This document shows positions 30,520-37,223 of a DNA stretch of 37,223 nucleotides, piece by piece. The notes under the pieces were generated by a model, which had not been told where the DNA came from, did not search any database, and saw nothing but the letters and a program-made list of their open reading frames with translations. Within the stretch, counting starts at the first letter, position 1. Each line of letters begins with the position of its first letter. Location: contig JAPNUJ010000020.1 of the NCBI GenBank assembly GCA_026627155.1, positions 349 through 37,571 on the forward strand, written 5' to 3'. The position numbers were made by a program, and so were the translations under genes. The DNA comes from Bacillota bacterium (GTDB taxonomy: Bacteria > Bacillota > Bacilli > Alicyclobacillales > SLC66).

Positions 30520-32813
30520 TCGGCGATAAGGGCGGGATCGGCTGTCTGACGCAGCCCGTCCTGTAAGGGGGTTGATGTGGGCTTTGCCGTTGACGCGGTC
30601 TGGACCGCGAAACCTGCATCGGCTAAAAGCGGTGTGAGTGGCGCGCAGTGGATGGCGCAGAGTCGGTGCAAGGCTCTCGTCATGGCCACGTATAGGAGCT
30701 TGATGTCCGTATCGTTGTCCGGTTCGTATTTTTTTAAGTGCGGATCGACCAGGATCACGGCATCGAACTCCATTCCTTTGCTCTGGTGAATCGGCACCAC
30801 GCTGACGCCGCCCAGATAGTGGTCAGAGTCTTCCCCAAGCAAGGTTGCAAAACACTCGCGCTTGTCAAGTTCTGCAGCCAGCCGTTTGCACGCCTGCGCC
30901 GTTTTGTCGATGATGGCGATACTGTGAAGACCGTCTTCCTGGAGAGCCACCACCATCTCATGAACCACTCGGACGAGGTCTAGGGAGCGTGCCACCATGA
31001 CAGCGACGGGTGCGGCTCCATGTCGCAACACCGGCACGGCAAGGGTCTTTCCTGGGTAACTCCAGTGAGCGATCACGGCGTTGGCGGCCGCCATGATCTC
31101 GACGGTGGACCGATAGCTTTGCCTTAGCGTAGCTTGGCTGACCTCATCCGCAAACACCCCGTCAGTGATTTCCTCCCAGGCAGCTAGCCCTTTTCTCTCA
31201 TAAATCGTCTGAGCCAAGTCACCGAAGAGGCTCATGCTACTTTGATTCATGAAAAGCGTCAGAACATGAAGCTCAAATGGTGCCAAGTCTTGCGCCTCAT
31301 CGACGACGACATGGCTGAATTTGGGGGATTTATCGAGGCCATCCAAGTGCTTGCGCAGGTAGAGAAGGGCGGCCAAATCTTCCTCGCTTACACGCTGGCC
31401 TTTGTGCTGTGCCGCCAGATAATCGGCCAGGGCTTGTGGCAAGGCCTCTGCCCCAAGCATGTGCTCGGCGCGCTGCAGGAGACTCCGTTGGGATGGCGGC
31501 AGGCGTCGCAGGATCCAAGCCAAATTTTTCGGATTCGCGATCATCTTGCGGTACAAGTCCAGGACGTCGGTCGTTTTGATGCGTGTGCAGTAGCGATCCA
31601 GCGCTTGCCTGTACTTTGCGGCGATCTCATTTTGGCGCTTTTGCGCCTCTTGGTACCCGATCCGCTTGGCCTGCTGGTCGAGTTGGGCACCGCGCGCGCG
31701 GATCGCGTCGTCTGTCCATTGTCTGAGCGATTGCACGAGCCGCTTGCGCCTTGCGGCGTATGGATAGTGTCGGTAGTCCTCGTAGAACTTCGTCGCGATC
31801 GCCTCTGCCGTCATGACGAATGCGGAATCGAGTGCCAGCGCTTCGGAGGGAAGGATCCGCGCCACGTATCGCTCGAGCAAGGCGTCAAGCAGTTGACGCG
31901 TGGCCAGCGCCCCGCGCACTCTCGCGGCGAGGTTTTGCAACACGGTGTCTTCACGCACCGGCTCTTTGACGAGTCGCCACTTGGCGGGAAGGGCCGCCTT
32001 AACGAAGTCTGCAAAGGTGAACTGCTGCACCCCTTGCACGCCGAGATCGGGTAGCACGTTCGCGATGTAGTCGAGGAACAGCCGGTTTGGCGCGATAATG
32101 AGAAAATGCGAGAAGGCCCGCTGGTCGCGATGCTGGTAGGCCAAGTACGACAGTCTGTGCAACGCGATCGTGGTTTTGCCGCTGCCCGCCACGCCCTGAA
32201 CGATCAACACTTGCCGTGCGTCCGCTCGAATAATCCGGTTTTGCTCCGCCTGAATGGTCTCGACGATATCGCGCAGTCTGGCGTCGCCGCGCTCTTGAAG
32301 GCGAGCTAAAAGCAACTGGTCAGTCCGAACGACTGAGGTGCTGTCGAAGAACTGAACCAGTTCCCCCTGAGCGATTTCAAACTGACGCTTGCGTTCGACA
32401 TCGAATTGCAGGATGCGGCCTCCATCTACATACACGGGCACATCGGTGAAGGCATCATCGTAATAGAGGTTGGCCATCGGAGAACGCCAGTCTAGCACGA
32501 GCGGGGTGAGGGTCGTCCGGTCGAAGAGACCAAATCGTCCGATATAGGCGGACTCTTGGCGGGCCAGTCCGCGCTCGGACATGGCGTCACCAGGCCGGGT
32601 CTGTTCGCGAAAGGTAACCCCCGCAAAGAAGGGATGGTCGAAGGACTTCTCAAGTTGGCCCAGTTCCTGACGCTGTTTGGACTGAATGACGGCTTGGGCA
32701 AAATCGCGGGTCGGACGAATGTTGCGGCGAATCTGTTCCAGTTCGTGGGCAATGTGCGCCCGGATCTGCTCAAAGTGTTGGCGCTCGAGCAGCAGTTCTT
32801 CGTGGTCAGTCAA
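30501..32813 (-). CDS. helD: RNA polymerase recycling motor HelD (UvrD/Rep-like superfamily 1 ATPase)
   Basis: The 770-residue protein starts with a charged helical arm (about 1-55) that in known HelD enters RNA polymerase channels. Next comes the HelD-specific segment LTPLVLDWRSPMANLYYDD (about 102-120). Walker A is GVAGSGKTT (207-215), the family pattern LHRLSYLAYQHR follows, and Walker B is VVVDEAQDLAPFE. C-terminal helicase motifs include HQSKGMEFDAVILVDP and LLYVAMTRALHRL. HelD releases stalled RNA polymerase from DNA using ATP. The start is TTG at 32813 with GGAGGAG seven bases upstream. It overlaps the DUF1450 gene by eight bases. A DNA repair helicase role is the alternative, but length and N-terminal arm fit HelD better. 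Confidence 0.9.
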   Translation of the reverse strand: MTDHEELLLERQHFEQIRAHIAHELEQIRRNIRPTRDFAQAVIQSKQRQELGQLEKSFDHPFFAGVTFREQTRPGDAMSERGLARQESAYIGRFGLFDRTTLTPLVLDWRSPMANLYYDDAFTDVPVYVDGGRILQFDVERKRQFEIAQGELVQFFDSTSVVRTDQLLLARLQERGDARLRDIVETIQAEQNRIIRADARQVLIVQGVAGSGKTTIALHRLSYLAYQHRDQRAFSHFLIIAPNRLFLDYIANVLPDLGVQGVQQFTFADFVKAALPAKWRLVKEPVREDTVLQNLAARVRGALATRQLLDALLERYVARILPSEALALDSAFVMTAEAIATKFYEDYRHYPYAARRKRLVQSLRQWTDDAIRARGAQLDQQAKRIGYQEAQKRQNEIAAKYRQALDRYCTRIKTTDVLDLYRKMIANPKNLAWILRRLPPSQRSLLQRAEHMLGAEALPQALADYLAAQHKGQRVSEEDLAALLYLRKHLDGLDKSPKFSHVVVDEAQDLAPFELHVLTLFMNQSSMSLFGDLAQTIYERKGLAAWEEITDGVFADEVSQATLRQSYRSTVEIMAAANAVIAHWSYPGKTLAVPVLRHGAAPVAVMVARSLDLVRVVHEMVVALQEDGLHSIAIIDKTAQACKRLAAELDKRECFATLLGEDSDHYLGGVSVVPIHQSKGMEFDAVILVDPHLKKYEPDNDTDIKLLYVAMTRALHRLCAIHCAPLTPLLADAGFAVQTASTAKPTSTPLQDGLRQTADPALIADHTPAP

Positions 32814-33072
32814 GCGGTGTCTCCTCCGGGGATGGCGTGAGCCAGTTTGAGAGTTCTGCTTCCTCCACTTTCTTCAGCGCGCGAATCACCTCCATCACGT
32901 CTGCGGAAGTCTCTCGCTCGATCACCGCCCCGTCAGCATAAACATAGGGAAACAGAAGGCACTGGCTGCAACGGTCAAGACACGAATAGGTGACCACATC
33001 GACGCCGAGTGCCTCGATCTCGTCGACGAACGTCACCATGTCATTGGATTCGCAAAGCTCGATCAACAACAT
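32806..33072 (-). CDS. DUF1450 (YuzB-like) protein
   Basis: This 88-residue protein has the DUF1450 pattern: an N-terminal LIELCESN, then YSCLDRCSQCLLFPYVYADG with a C-x3-C-x2-C cluster, and a C-terminal helical tail. The family resembles thioredoxin-like [2Fe-2S] proteins and has no settled role in Bacillales. The gene starts one base after the end of the GGDEF gene and overlaps helD, so the three form one unit. GGAGGT lies 14 bases upstream of the ATG, somewhat far, so translation may depend on the upstream gene. Confidence 0.8.
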   Translation of the reverse strand: MLLIELCESNDMVTFVDEIEALGVDVVTYSCLDRCSQCLLFPYVYADGAVIERETSADVMEVIRALKKVEEAELSNWLTPSPEETPLD

Positions 33073-33073
33073 C

Positions 33074-34126
33074 TCAGGACAGTCCCACCTCCGTTTGGAT
33101 GTCGGCGCGTCGCTTCTTGCTATCGTACATCGCGGCGTCAGCTTTGCGTATCATATTCTCAAGATCGCCCCAGACGTCATGATGAATCCCAATGCTGACG
33201 GACATGGGAACGCCCTGGTGATCGCCGGTCTTATAGGCGGCCTGGCGAATATGGCTGGCGATACTGTGCGACTCGAGTTCCGAGGCGTTGGGCAACAGGA
33301 TAATGAACTCGTCGCCCCCGTAGCGAAAGAGTAACTGATGGGCCGGCGTGGCGTAACGCAGTGTCTGCACGAGCTGACACAGTCTACGGTCACCTTCGGC
33401 GTGGCCGTACGTGTCATTGTACAGTTTGAAGTCGTCCACATCAATCACCAGCACCGAACGCGACTCGATGCGTTCCCACTCGCCTTCAATCATGAACTCA
33501 TCCAGGAAAGCGGTAAGGTGTTGCGGACTCGTCAAACTGTGCAGGGCGCGGCGATTGTAAATCCCGGTCAACGGGTCCGTCATGGCGTGCAGTTTCAATT
33601 CGGCTACATGCTTTGCGGCGAAAAGTGCCCCGCTGATCTGCAACCCGATCTCCTCGAGCAAACTGATATCCTCCAGGGAGAAGGCGTCCACCCTCACGGA
33701 CTTCACCGTCATCACGCCGTAGACGTCTCCTGAAGAGTACAAAGGCACGCGCACAATCGAGCGGATCTGGTCGTTCCAAAGTGTTTCGTCCTCAAGAAAC
33801 TCCCTCTGCTCCGCGAGGTTCCCGTTGTAGTGCGAACGGAGTTCGCGAAAGACCCACTCAATGGCCGTTCCGGCAATCGGCATAATCGACCCGGGCGGGC
33901 AACAGGTCAACGTGTCCAGCGTGACCAGTTCCTGGATGAGGCAGTAGCGCCCCCGTGATTCGGCGACAAGCAAGCCGAGGCGGTCAAATGGCACGAGGGA
34001 GTGCATGTGGTCGCGAACGGATCGAAGCACCTCGCGAATATCGAGGGTGTTGCGAGTCGCGCGCAGCAACGCGTTCAAAGCGCGGAGGCGACGAATCTCC
34101 TGTTCCTGGGCCGTTAATGTATCCAA
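33074..34126 (-). CDS. GAF-GGDEF diguanylate cyclase
   Basis: The protein has about 350 residues. The N-terminal half is a GAF-like sensing domain (about 15-170) with VPFDRLGLLV and VPLYSSGDVYGVMTV. The C-terminal GGDEF domain has DPLTGIYNRRAL, VLVIDVDDFKLYNDTYGHAEGD and an intact RYGGDEF (about 270-274), so it should make c-di-GMP. The residues just before GGDEF (TPAHQLLFR) lack the RxxD inhibitory site, so product feedback at that site is not expected. A TTG at 34126 follows AGGTGG by six bases; a TTG seven codons upstream is also in frame. It heads a unit with DUF1450 and helD. Confidence 0.88.
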   Translation of the reverse strand: MDTLTAQEQEIRRLRALNALLRATRNTLDIREVLRSVRDHMHSLVPFDRLGLLVAESRGRYCLIQELVTLDTLTCCPPGSIMPIAGTAIEWVFRELRSHYNGNLAEQREFLEDETLWNDQIRSIVRVPLYSSGDVYGVMTVKSVRVDAFSLEDISLLEEIGLQISGALFAAKHVAELKLHAMTDPLTGIYNRRALHSLTSPQHLTAFLDEFMIEGEWERIESRSVLVIDVDDFKLYNDTYGHAEGDRRLCQLVQTLRYATPAHQLLFRYGGDEFIILLPNASELESHSIASHIRQAAYKTGDHQGVPMSVSIGIHHDVWGDLENMIRKADAAMYDSKKRRADIQTEVGLS

Positions 34127-34182
34127 ACGAAACCACCTGCTTTCCAAAGCGGTCTACGCGAGTTGGCAAAATCTATGATCCT

Positions 34183-34211
34183 AGTATAGCGGTTTTGAGG
34201 ACGCGTGTATA
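34183..34211 (-). promoter_or_regulatory. Promoter of the GGDEF-DUF1450-helD unit
   Basis: On the minus strand TATACA (34206-34211) and TATACT (34183-34188) are 17 bases apart, about 55 bases before the start codon. The -10 is one base off consensus and the -35 two. Confidence 0.6.
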
Positions 34212-34241
34212 GACGGCTTCCAACGGATGACTCCGGAGTGA

Positions 34242-34271
34242 TTGACCTTGCAACGGTCGGCGGCGTATCAT
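34242..34271 (+). promoter_or_regulatory. Promoter of the hutH leader RNA
   Basis: TTGACC (34242-34247) and TATCAT (34266-34271) are separated by 18 bases, each one base from consensus. The transcript would begin near 34278 and run into a leader with a terminator about 180 bases later. Confidence 0.7.
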
Positions 34272-34277
34272 GGACGG

Positions 34278-34460
34278 AGACATCGAGGATGCATGAGAAT
34301 GGACAGGAGACCTGAGCCGAGTGGTGACCAGCGAGGTGCGGTCGGTCCACCGTGTCGACCACACGGGGCCGGAAAGTGCGGAAAACGCCGGAAGGCATGG
34401 AACAAAAGCGAAGAGTTGTGAGGACCGCGCAGCGGGCTGAGGCCCAAGGCGCGGTTTTTT
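34278..34460 (+). ncRNA. Unassigned leader RNA or small RNA ahead of hutH
   Basis: The segment has a promoter at one end and a strong terminator (34424-34460) at the other, with no coding frame that I can support. Visible structure includes a hairpin CCGTGT/ACACGG (34350-34355 with 34361-34366), a small GCG-GAAAA-CGC hairpin (34378-34388) and two copies of CCGGAA (34369 and 34389). It may be a terminator-attenuated leader for hutH or an independent small RNA. It lacks the UGGN of a T-box and matches no riboswitch, SRP, 6S or RNase P pattern that I recognise. In B. subtilis the hut operon is controlled by HutP antitermination, so a comparable system is one possibility. Confidence 0.5.
34424..34460 (+). 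terminator. Terminator in the hutH leader
   Basis: ACCGCGC (34424-34430) pairs with GCGCGGT (34449-34455), with a nested GGGC/GCCC stem (34434-34437 with 34442-34445). Six T residues at 34455-34460 and a further ATTT follow. It lies about 130 bases before the hutH start, so transcription must pass it or restart. Confidence 0.85.
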
Positions 34461-34522
34461 ATTTGCCGCGTTGATCGTCTAAAGCGATGACGTGAGAGGA
34501 ACGCGGACGCAGGGGGAATCGT

Positions 34523-34556
34523 ATCCGTCGGGGGACTTGCAAGTCCCCCGACGGAT
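34523..34556. repeat. 34-base perfect palindrome in the hutH 5' region
   Basis: The whole segment equals its own reverse complement; the centre is ACTTGCAAGT, flanked by GGGGG and CCCCC and by ATCCGTC/GACGGAT. As RNA it would form a stem of 15 bp with a TGCA loop. No T run follows, so it is not an ordinary terminator. It ends 35 bases before the hutH start codon. It could be a strong operator, an mRNA stabiliser or a translation-control hairpin. Confidence 0.9.
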
Positions 34557-34591
34557 GGATGACAGATGGAGATGCCGGGGAGGCCACGAGG

Positions 34592-36142
34592 ATGAGGAAG
34601 ATTCAAATAAACGGCCAGGACTTGACGCTCGCGGATGTAGTGCAGGTGGCAAAAGGCACGGCCACTGTGGAAATCGCTCCCGAAGCTTGGCCCGGAATCC
34701 GCGCCAGTCGCGCTTGTGTCGAGCAGGTCGTGCGGTCCGGACGGCCTGTCTACGGAGTCAATACCGGGTTTGGCAAGCTGTCAGAAGTCACGATTGCGCC
34801 AGAGGATGCAGCTCAACTGCAGCGCAACCTGATCCGCAGTCATGCGTGCGCTGTGGGACCGGCTCTGCCCACTGCAACCGTCCGCGCCATCATGCTGCTT
34901 CGCGCCAACGCGCTCGCGAAGGGGTTTTCTGGGATCCGACCAGACACGTTGCAGCTTCTGGTTGATTGCCTGAATCGGGGAGTGCACCCCGTCATTCCGT
35001 CGCAAGGCTCGCTCGGCGCCAGTGGTGACCTGGCGCCTCTGGCGCATCTGGCGCTGCTGCTCATGGGCGAGGGGGAGGCCGATGTGGAGGGCGAGCGAAT
35101 GGCCAGCAGCCGAGCCTTGCATAGAGCGCGCTTGACTCCGGTGGTCCTGCAGGAAAAAGAAGGGCTCGCCTTGATCAACGGCACGCAGGCGATGACGGCC
35201 ATCGGCGTGCTTGCGTGGTCGCGCGCCGAACGGCTTTGCACGATCGCCGACGGTATCGCTGCCTTGACCTTTGAGGCGCTGCAAGGTGTGACGGATGCGT
35301 TGTCTGCAGCTGTGCATGCGCTGAGACCCCAGCCGGGACAGGTGGCGGCAGCGGCCTCCCTGTCGGCCTGGCTGTCTGGCAGTGGGTTGACGACCCGACA
35401 GGGAGAACTGCGCGTTCAGGACGCCTACAGTTTGCGCTGCATACCGCAAGTTCACGGGGCGAGCCGACAGTGTCTCACACATGTGGGGGACGTGCTGCAC
35501 ACGGAGATCAACAGCGCGACTGACAACCCCCTGATCTTTGCTGACACGGGCGAGATCATCTCAGGCGGTCACTTTCATGGACAGCCTGTGGCATTGGTCA
35601 TGGATTACATGAAAGTCGGGATCGCCGAGATGGCGAACATCTCTGAGCGTCGGATCGAGCGTCTGGTCAATCCCTCATTGAGTGGGTTGCCCGCGTTCTT
35701 GGCGCGCGTTCCAGGGTTGTCGTCGGGGCTCATGATCCTGCAATACACCGCGGCATCGCTCGTCTCTGAAAACAAGGTGCTTGCGCACCCCGCGAGCGTC
35801 GACTCGATCCCGTCGTCGGCGGGTCAGGAGGATCATGTTTCCATGGGGACGACCGCGGCCCGCCAGGCTTCGGCCATCGTCGACAACGTCGCCCGCGTGC
35901 TGGCGATCGAAGCGATCACAGCGGCCGAGGCGTTATCCATTCAACACGTGACAGCCGGCATGGCGCCGGCGACCCGACGGTTTTACGAGCTGATTCGCGA
36001 GGTCGTGGCCGAGGTGCTCGAGGATCGCAGCTTGTCCGCAGACATTGAGGCGCTGGCGGAACAGTTGCCGGAGTGGGCGATGGAGGTGTGTCCTACGAGC
36101 GCAAGGGCGGCGACTCTGGTAGAATCCAGTGCAGGCCAATAG
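34592..36142 (+). CDS. hutH: Histidine ammonia-lyase
   Basis: This 516-residue enzyme removes ammonia from histidine to give urocanate, the first step of histidine breakdown. The self-made MIO cofactor comes from Ala143-Ser144-Gly145 in SQGSLGASGDLAPLAH. Other conserved segments are YGVNTGFGKL (54-63), EGLALINGTQAMTA, QDAYSLRCIPQVHGA, EINSATDNPL and SAGQEDHVSMG. The ATG at 34592 has GGGGAGG eight bases upstream; the ATG 11 codons earlier (34559) lies at the palindrome edge and lacks such a site. No hutU, hutI, hutG or hutP follows; the next gene is a HAD hydrolase. Regulation probably involves the leader RNA and palindrome upstream. Confidence 0.96.
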   Translation: MRKIQINGQDLTLADVVQVAKGTATVEIAPEAWPGIRASRACVEQVVRSGRPVYGVNTGFGKLSEVTIAPEDAAQLQRNLIRSHACAVGPALPTATVRAIMLLRANALAKGFSGIRPDTLQLLVDCLNRGVHPVIPSQGSLGASGDLAPLAHLALLLMGEGEADVEGERMASSRALHRARLTPVVLQEKEGLALINGTQAMTAIGVLAWSRAERLCTIADGIAALTFEALQGVTDALSAAVHALRPQPGQVAAAASLSAWLSGSGLTTRQGELRVQDAYSLRCIPQVHGASRQCLTHVGDVLHTEINSATDNPLIFADTGEIISGGHFHGQPVALVMDYMKVGIAEMANISERRIERLVNPSLSGLPAFLARVPGLSSGLMILQYTAASLVSENKVLAHPASVDSIPSSAGQEDHVSMGTTAARQASAIVDNVARVLAIEAITAAEALSIQHVTAGMAPATRRFYELIREVVAEVLEDRSLSADIEALAEQLPEWAMEVCPTSARAATLVESSAGQ

Positions 36143-36160
36143 GCAAAGGGGCGTAGTTTC

Positions 36161-36883
36161 TTGAAGCGACCGGCGGTATTTTTCGACTTTGACGACACAT
36201 TGCACCCGTTCCTCGAATCCTATATGCGTGCGATTCGGACTCTGCGCCCGCTTTTTGTGGAGGCGGGGAGGCCCTACGACGAGGAGCCTCTGTGCCAAGG
36301 GCTTCACGCCGCGTGGCTCGACCCATGGACGCGTTACATGGCCGGCGAGGACGACGAAGAGAGCTTGTGGTGGACTTGGTTCTCCGGTGGCGTGCGCATG
36401 GTGGATGGAGACATCGACGAGGCGTCCTTGCGTACGCTGCATGGGCACTTTTTGGCCCAGATGAGAACCTCCATCGTTCCGTATGGGGATGTTGAGGCGA
36501 CTCTCGCGGAACTTCGGTCCGTGTATACTGTAGGTTTGCTCAGCAACGGGGCCGCACGCGAGCAGTCTCTCAGAGTGCAGGGGTCGGGATTGGCCCAACT
36601 GGTCGATGTCGTCATCATCGCAGGCGAGCACCAACTGTTCAAGCCCCAGCGAGGGTTGTTCGACGTCGCGTGTCGCTTGGCTGACGCCGCACCGGCCGAC
36701 TGCGTACTGGTAGGGGATTCGGCCCGGGATGATGTCGCCGGCGCACAAGCCGCTGGGTGGCGCGGTGTCTGGCTCAATCGCGACGGGCGGTCGTGGCCGG
36801 CGGACCTGGCTCGGCCTGACGCTGAGATCGCCAGCCTCCGCGACCTTCCGGACGTCTTGCGCACATGGCGAACCGGCGCATAG
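36161..36883 (+). CDS. HAD-superfamily hydrolase
   Basis: The protein has 240 residues and the four HAD motifs: DFDDT (nucleophile Asp9, acid/base Asp11), LLSNG, the Lys of FKPQRGLF, and GDSARDD. A cap domain (about 18-100) points to small phosphorylated substrates, as in the phosphoglycolate phosphatase or YjjG-like nucleotidase branch. The start is a TTG at 36161 preceded by AAAGGGG. It lies 18 bases after hutH and is probably co-transcribed. Substrate is unknown. Confidence 0.85.
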   Translation: MKRPAVFFDFDDTLHPFLESYMRAIRTLRPLFVEAGRPYDEEPLCQGLHAAWLDPWTRYMAGEDDEESLWWTWFSGGVRMVDGDIDEASLRTLHGHFLAQMRTSIVPYGDVEATLAELRSVYTVGLLSNGAAREQSLRVQGSGLAQLVDVVIIAGEHQLFKPQRGLFDVACRLADAAPADCVLVGDSARDDVAGAQAAGWRGVWLNRDGRSWPADLARPDAEIASLRDLPDVLRTWRTGA

Positions 36884-36900
36884 ACTGAGGGGCCACTAGG

Positions 36901-37223
36901 CTACAACGACGTGTGTGCTCCCAGACGAGCAGCGAGCCAGTTTGTGGCTGTCTGGCGTAACGAGACAAGTTGCGCCTCTTCTTCCGGTCCGTCTGCTCCG
37001 GTCAGCCGGTGCCTCACCAGTGGATACGTCTGCGCTGTATGATCATCGGGGGCGACTCCCGACAGGGCTTCGGCAAACGGGCGCATCCACTCCCAATCGG
37101 CCTGATCATCGGACAGCCCATGCAGGATTAGGGTCGGTATGGCGCTCATATCACGCACGCGAGTGCGCAAATCGATCGCGTGGCGAGCGACCTGTACGTC
37201 ATTGGCTGCCCAATCATACTCCG
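36901..37223 (-). CDS. Alpha/beta hydrolase, C-terminal part, truncated by window
   Basis: The minus-strand frame is open to the window edge, so the true start is outside. The visible part of about 107 residues contains PTLILHGLSDDQADWEWMRP, the usual strand and Asp region near the end of alpha/beta hydrolases, and a later His in YPLVRHRLTG. The nucleophile elbow lies beyond the window. The gene converges on the HAD hydrolase gene. An esterase or peptidase of the YitV/DLH type is possible but not provable from this part. Confidence 0.65.
   Translation of the reverse strand, partial: EYDWAANDVQVARHAIDLRTRVRDMSAIPTLILHGLSDDQADWEWMRPFAEALSGVAPDDHTAQTYPLVRHRLTGADGPEEEAQLVSLRQTATNWLAARLGAHTSL

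Noticed and set aside
34406..34460. Possible T-box core in the hutH leader (GAGGACCGCGC before a terminator)
   Set aside because: The UGGN bases needed for tRNA pairing are absent and no specifier or AGAGAG region was found. A tRNA-controlled histidine degradation gene would also be odd.

Overview
The window reads as chromosomal DNA of a GC-rich, spore-former-type Bacillota (Bacillales). Several gene sets are Bacillus-type: a FadR-EtfB-EtfA block with a near-consensus Bacillus FadR operator, YojF-BshB2 (bacillithiol synthesis), MtnW-MtnX-MtnB and MtnD (Bacillus-style methionine salvage with the RuBisCO-like enolase), a DUF1450/YuzB-like protein, a HelD RNA polymerase recycling factor, a YjcZ-like 38-residue membrane peptide, a leucine T-box and a ydaO-type c-di-AMP riboswitch. 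The GC richness together with this gene content suggests an Alicyclobacillus/Ferroacidibacillus-like lineage. That is inference from gene content, not a taxonomic test.

Layout. 1-1431: the 3' part of a peptide-type ABC solute-binding protein, closed by a strong terminator. 1517-4079: fadR-etfB-etfA under a FadR operator. 4167-5941: a small cysteine-cluster protein, a 38-aa membrane peptide and an NDH-2-like flavoprotein. 6020-8566: a divergent pair of a Rieske oxygenase (-) and a cytochrome P450 (+). 8611-12385: a structured leader followed by a heterodimeric ABC exporter. 12454-13486: yojF and bshB2. 13569-14403: a c-di-AMP riboswitch followed by an unrecognised 130-aa gene. 14400-16320: promoter, leucine T-box and leuA. 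16447-20940: an APH-fold kinase, gluconokinase, a DMT permease and a LigB-like dioxygenase homologue. 20983-22312: a short citramalate synthase without the C-terminal regulatory domain. 22309-27063: an AraC regulator divergent from a second heterodimeric ABC exporter. 27150-30519: methionine salvage genes, with mtnD inverted relative to mtnWXB. 30501-34126 (-): GAF-GGDEF, DUF1450 and HelD. 34242-36142: a promoter, a terminator-ended leader RNA, a long perfect palindrome and hutH. 36161-36883: a HAD hydrolase. 36901-37223: part of an alpha/beta hydrolase on the minus strand.

How the parts fit. Acyl-CoA-responsive FadR probably controls the ETF that takes electrons from acyl-CoA dehydrogenases. 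LeuA and the short CimA both condense acetyl-CoA with a 2-keto acid and feed branched-chain amino acid synthesis. One is controlled by a tRNA-Leu T-box; the other appears to lack its usual allosteric domain. Both ABC pairs show the textbook asymmetry of heterodimeric exporters: one half carries LSGGQ with an Asp in place of the catalytic Glu, the other carries LSMG(E/Q) with the catalytic Glu.

The best candidates for something undescribed are the leader RNA and palindrome ahead of hutH, the uncharacterised gene behind the c-di-AMP riboswitch, the hairpin leader and odd start of the first ABC gene, and the regulatory-domain-less citramalate synthase. No tRNA, rRNA, CRISPR array, insertion sequence or prophage was seen.
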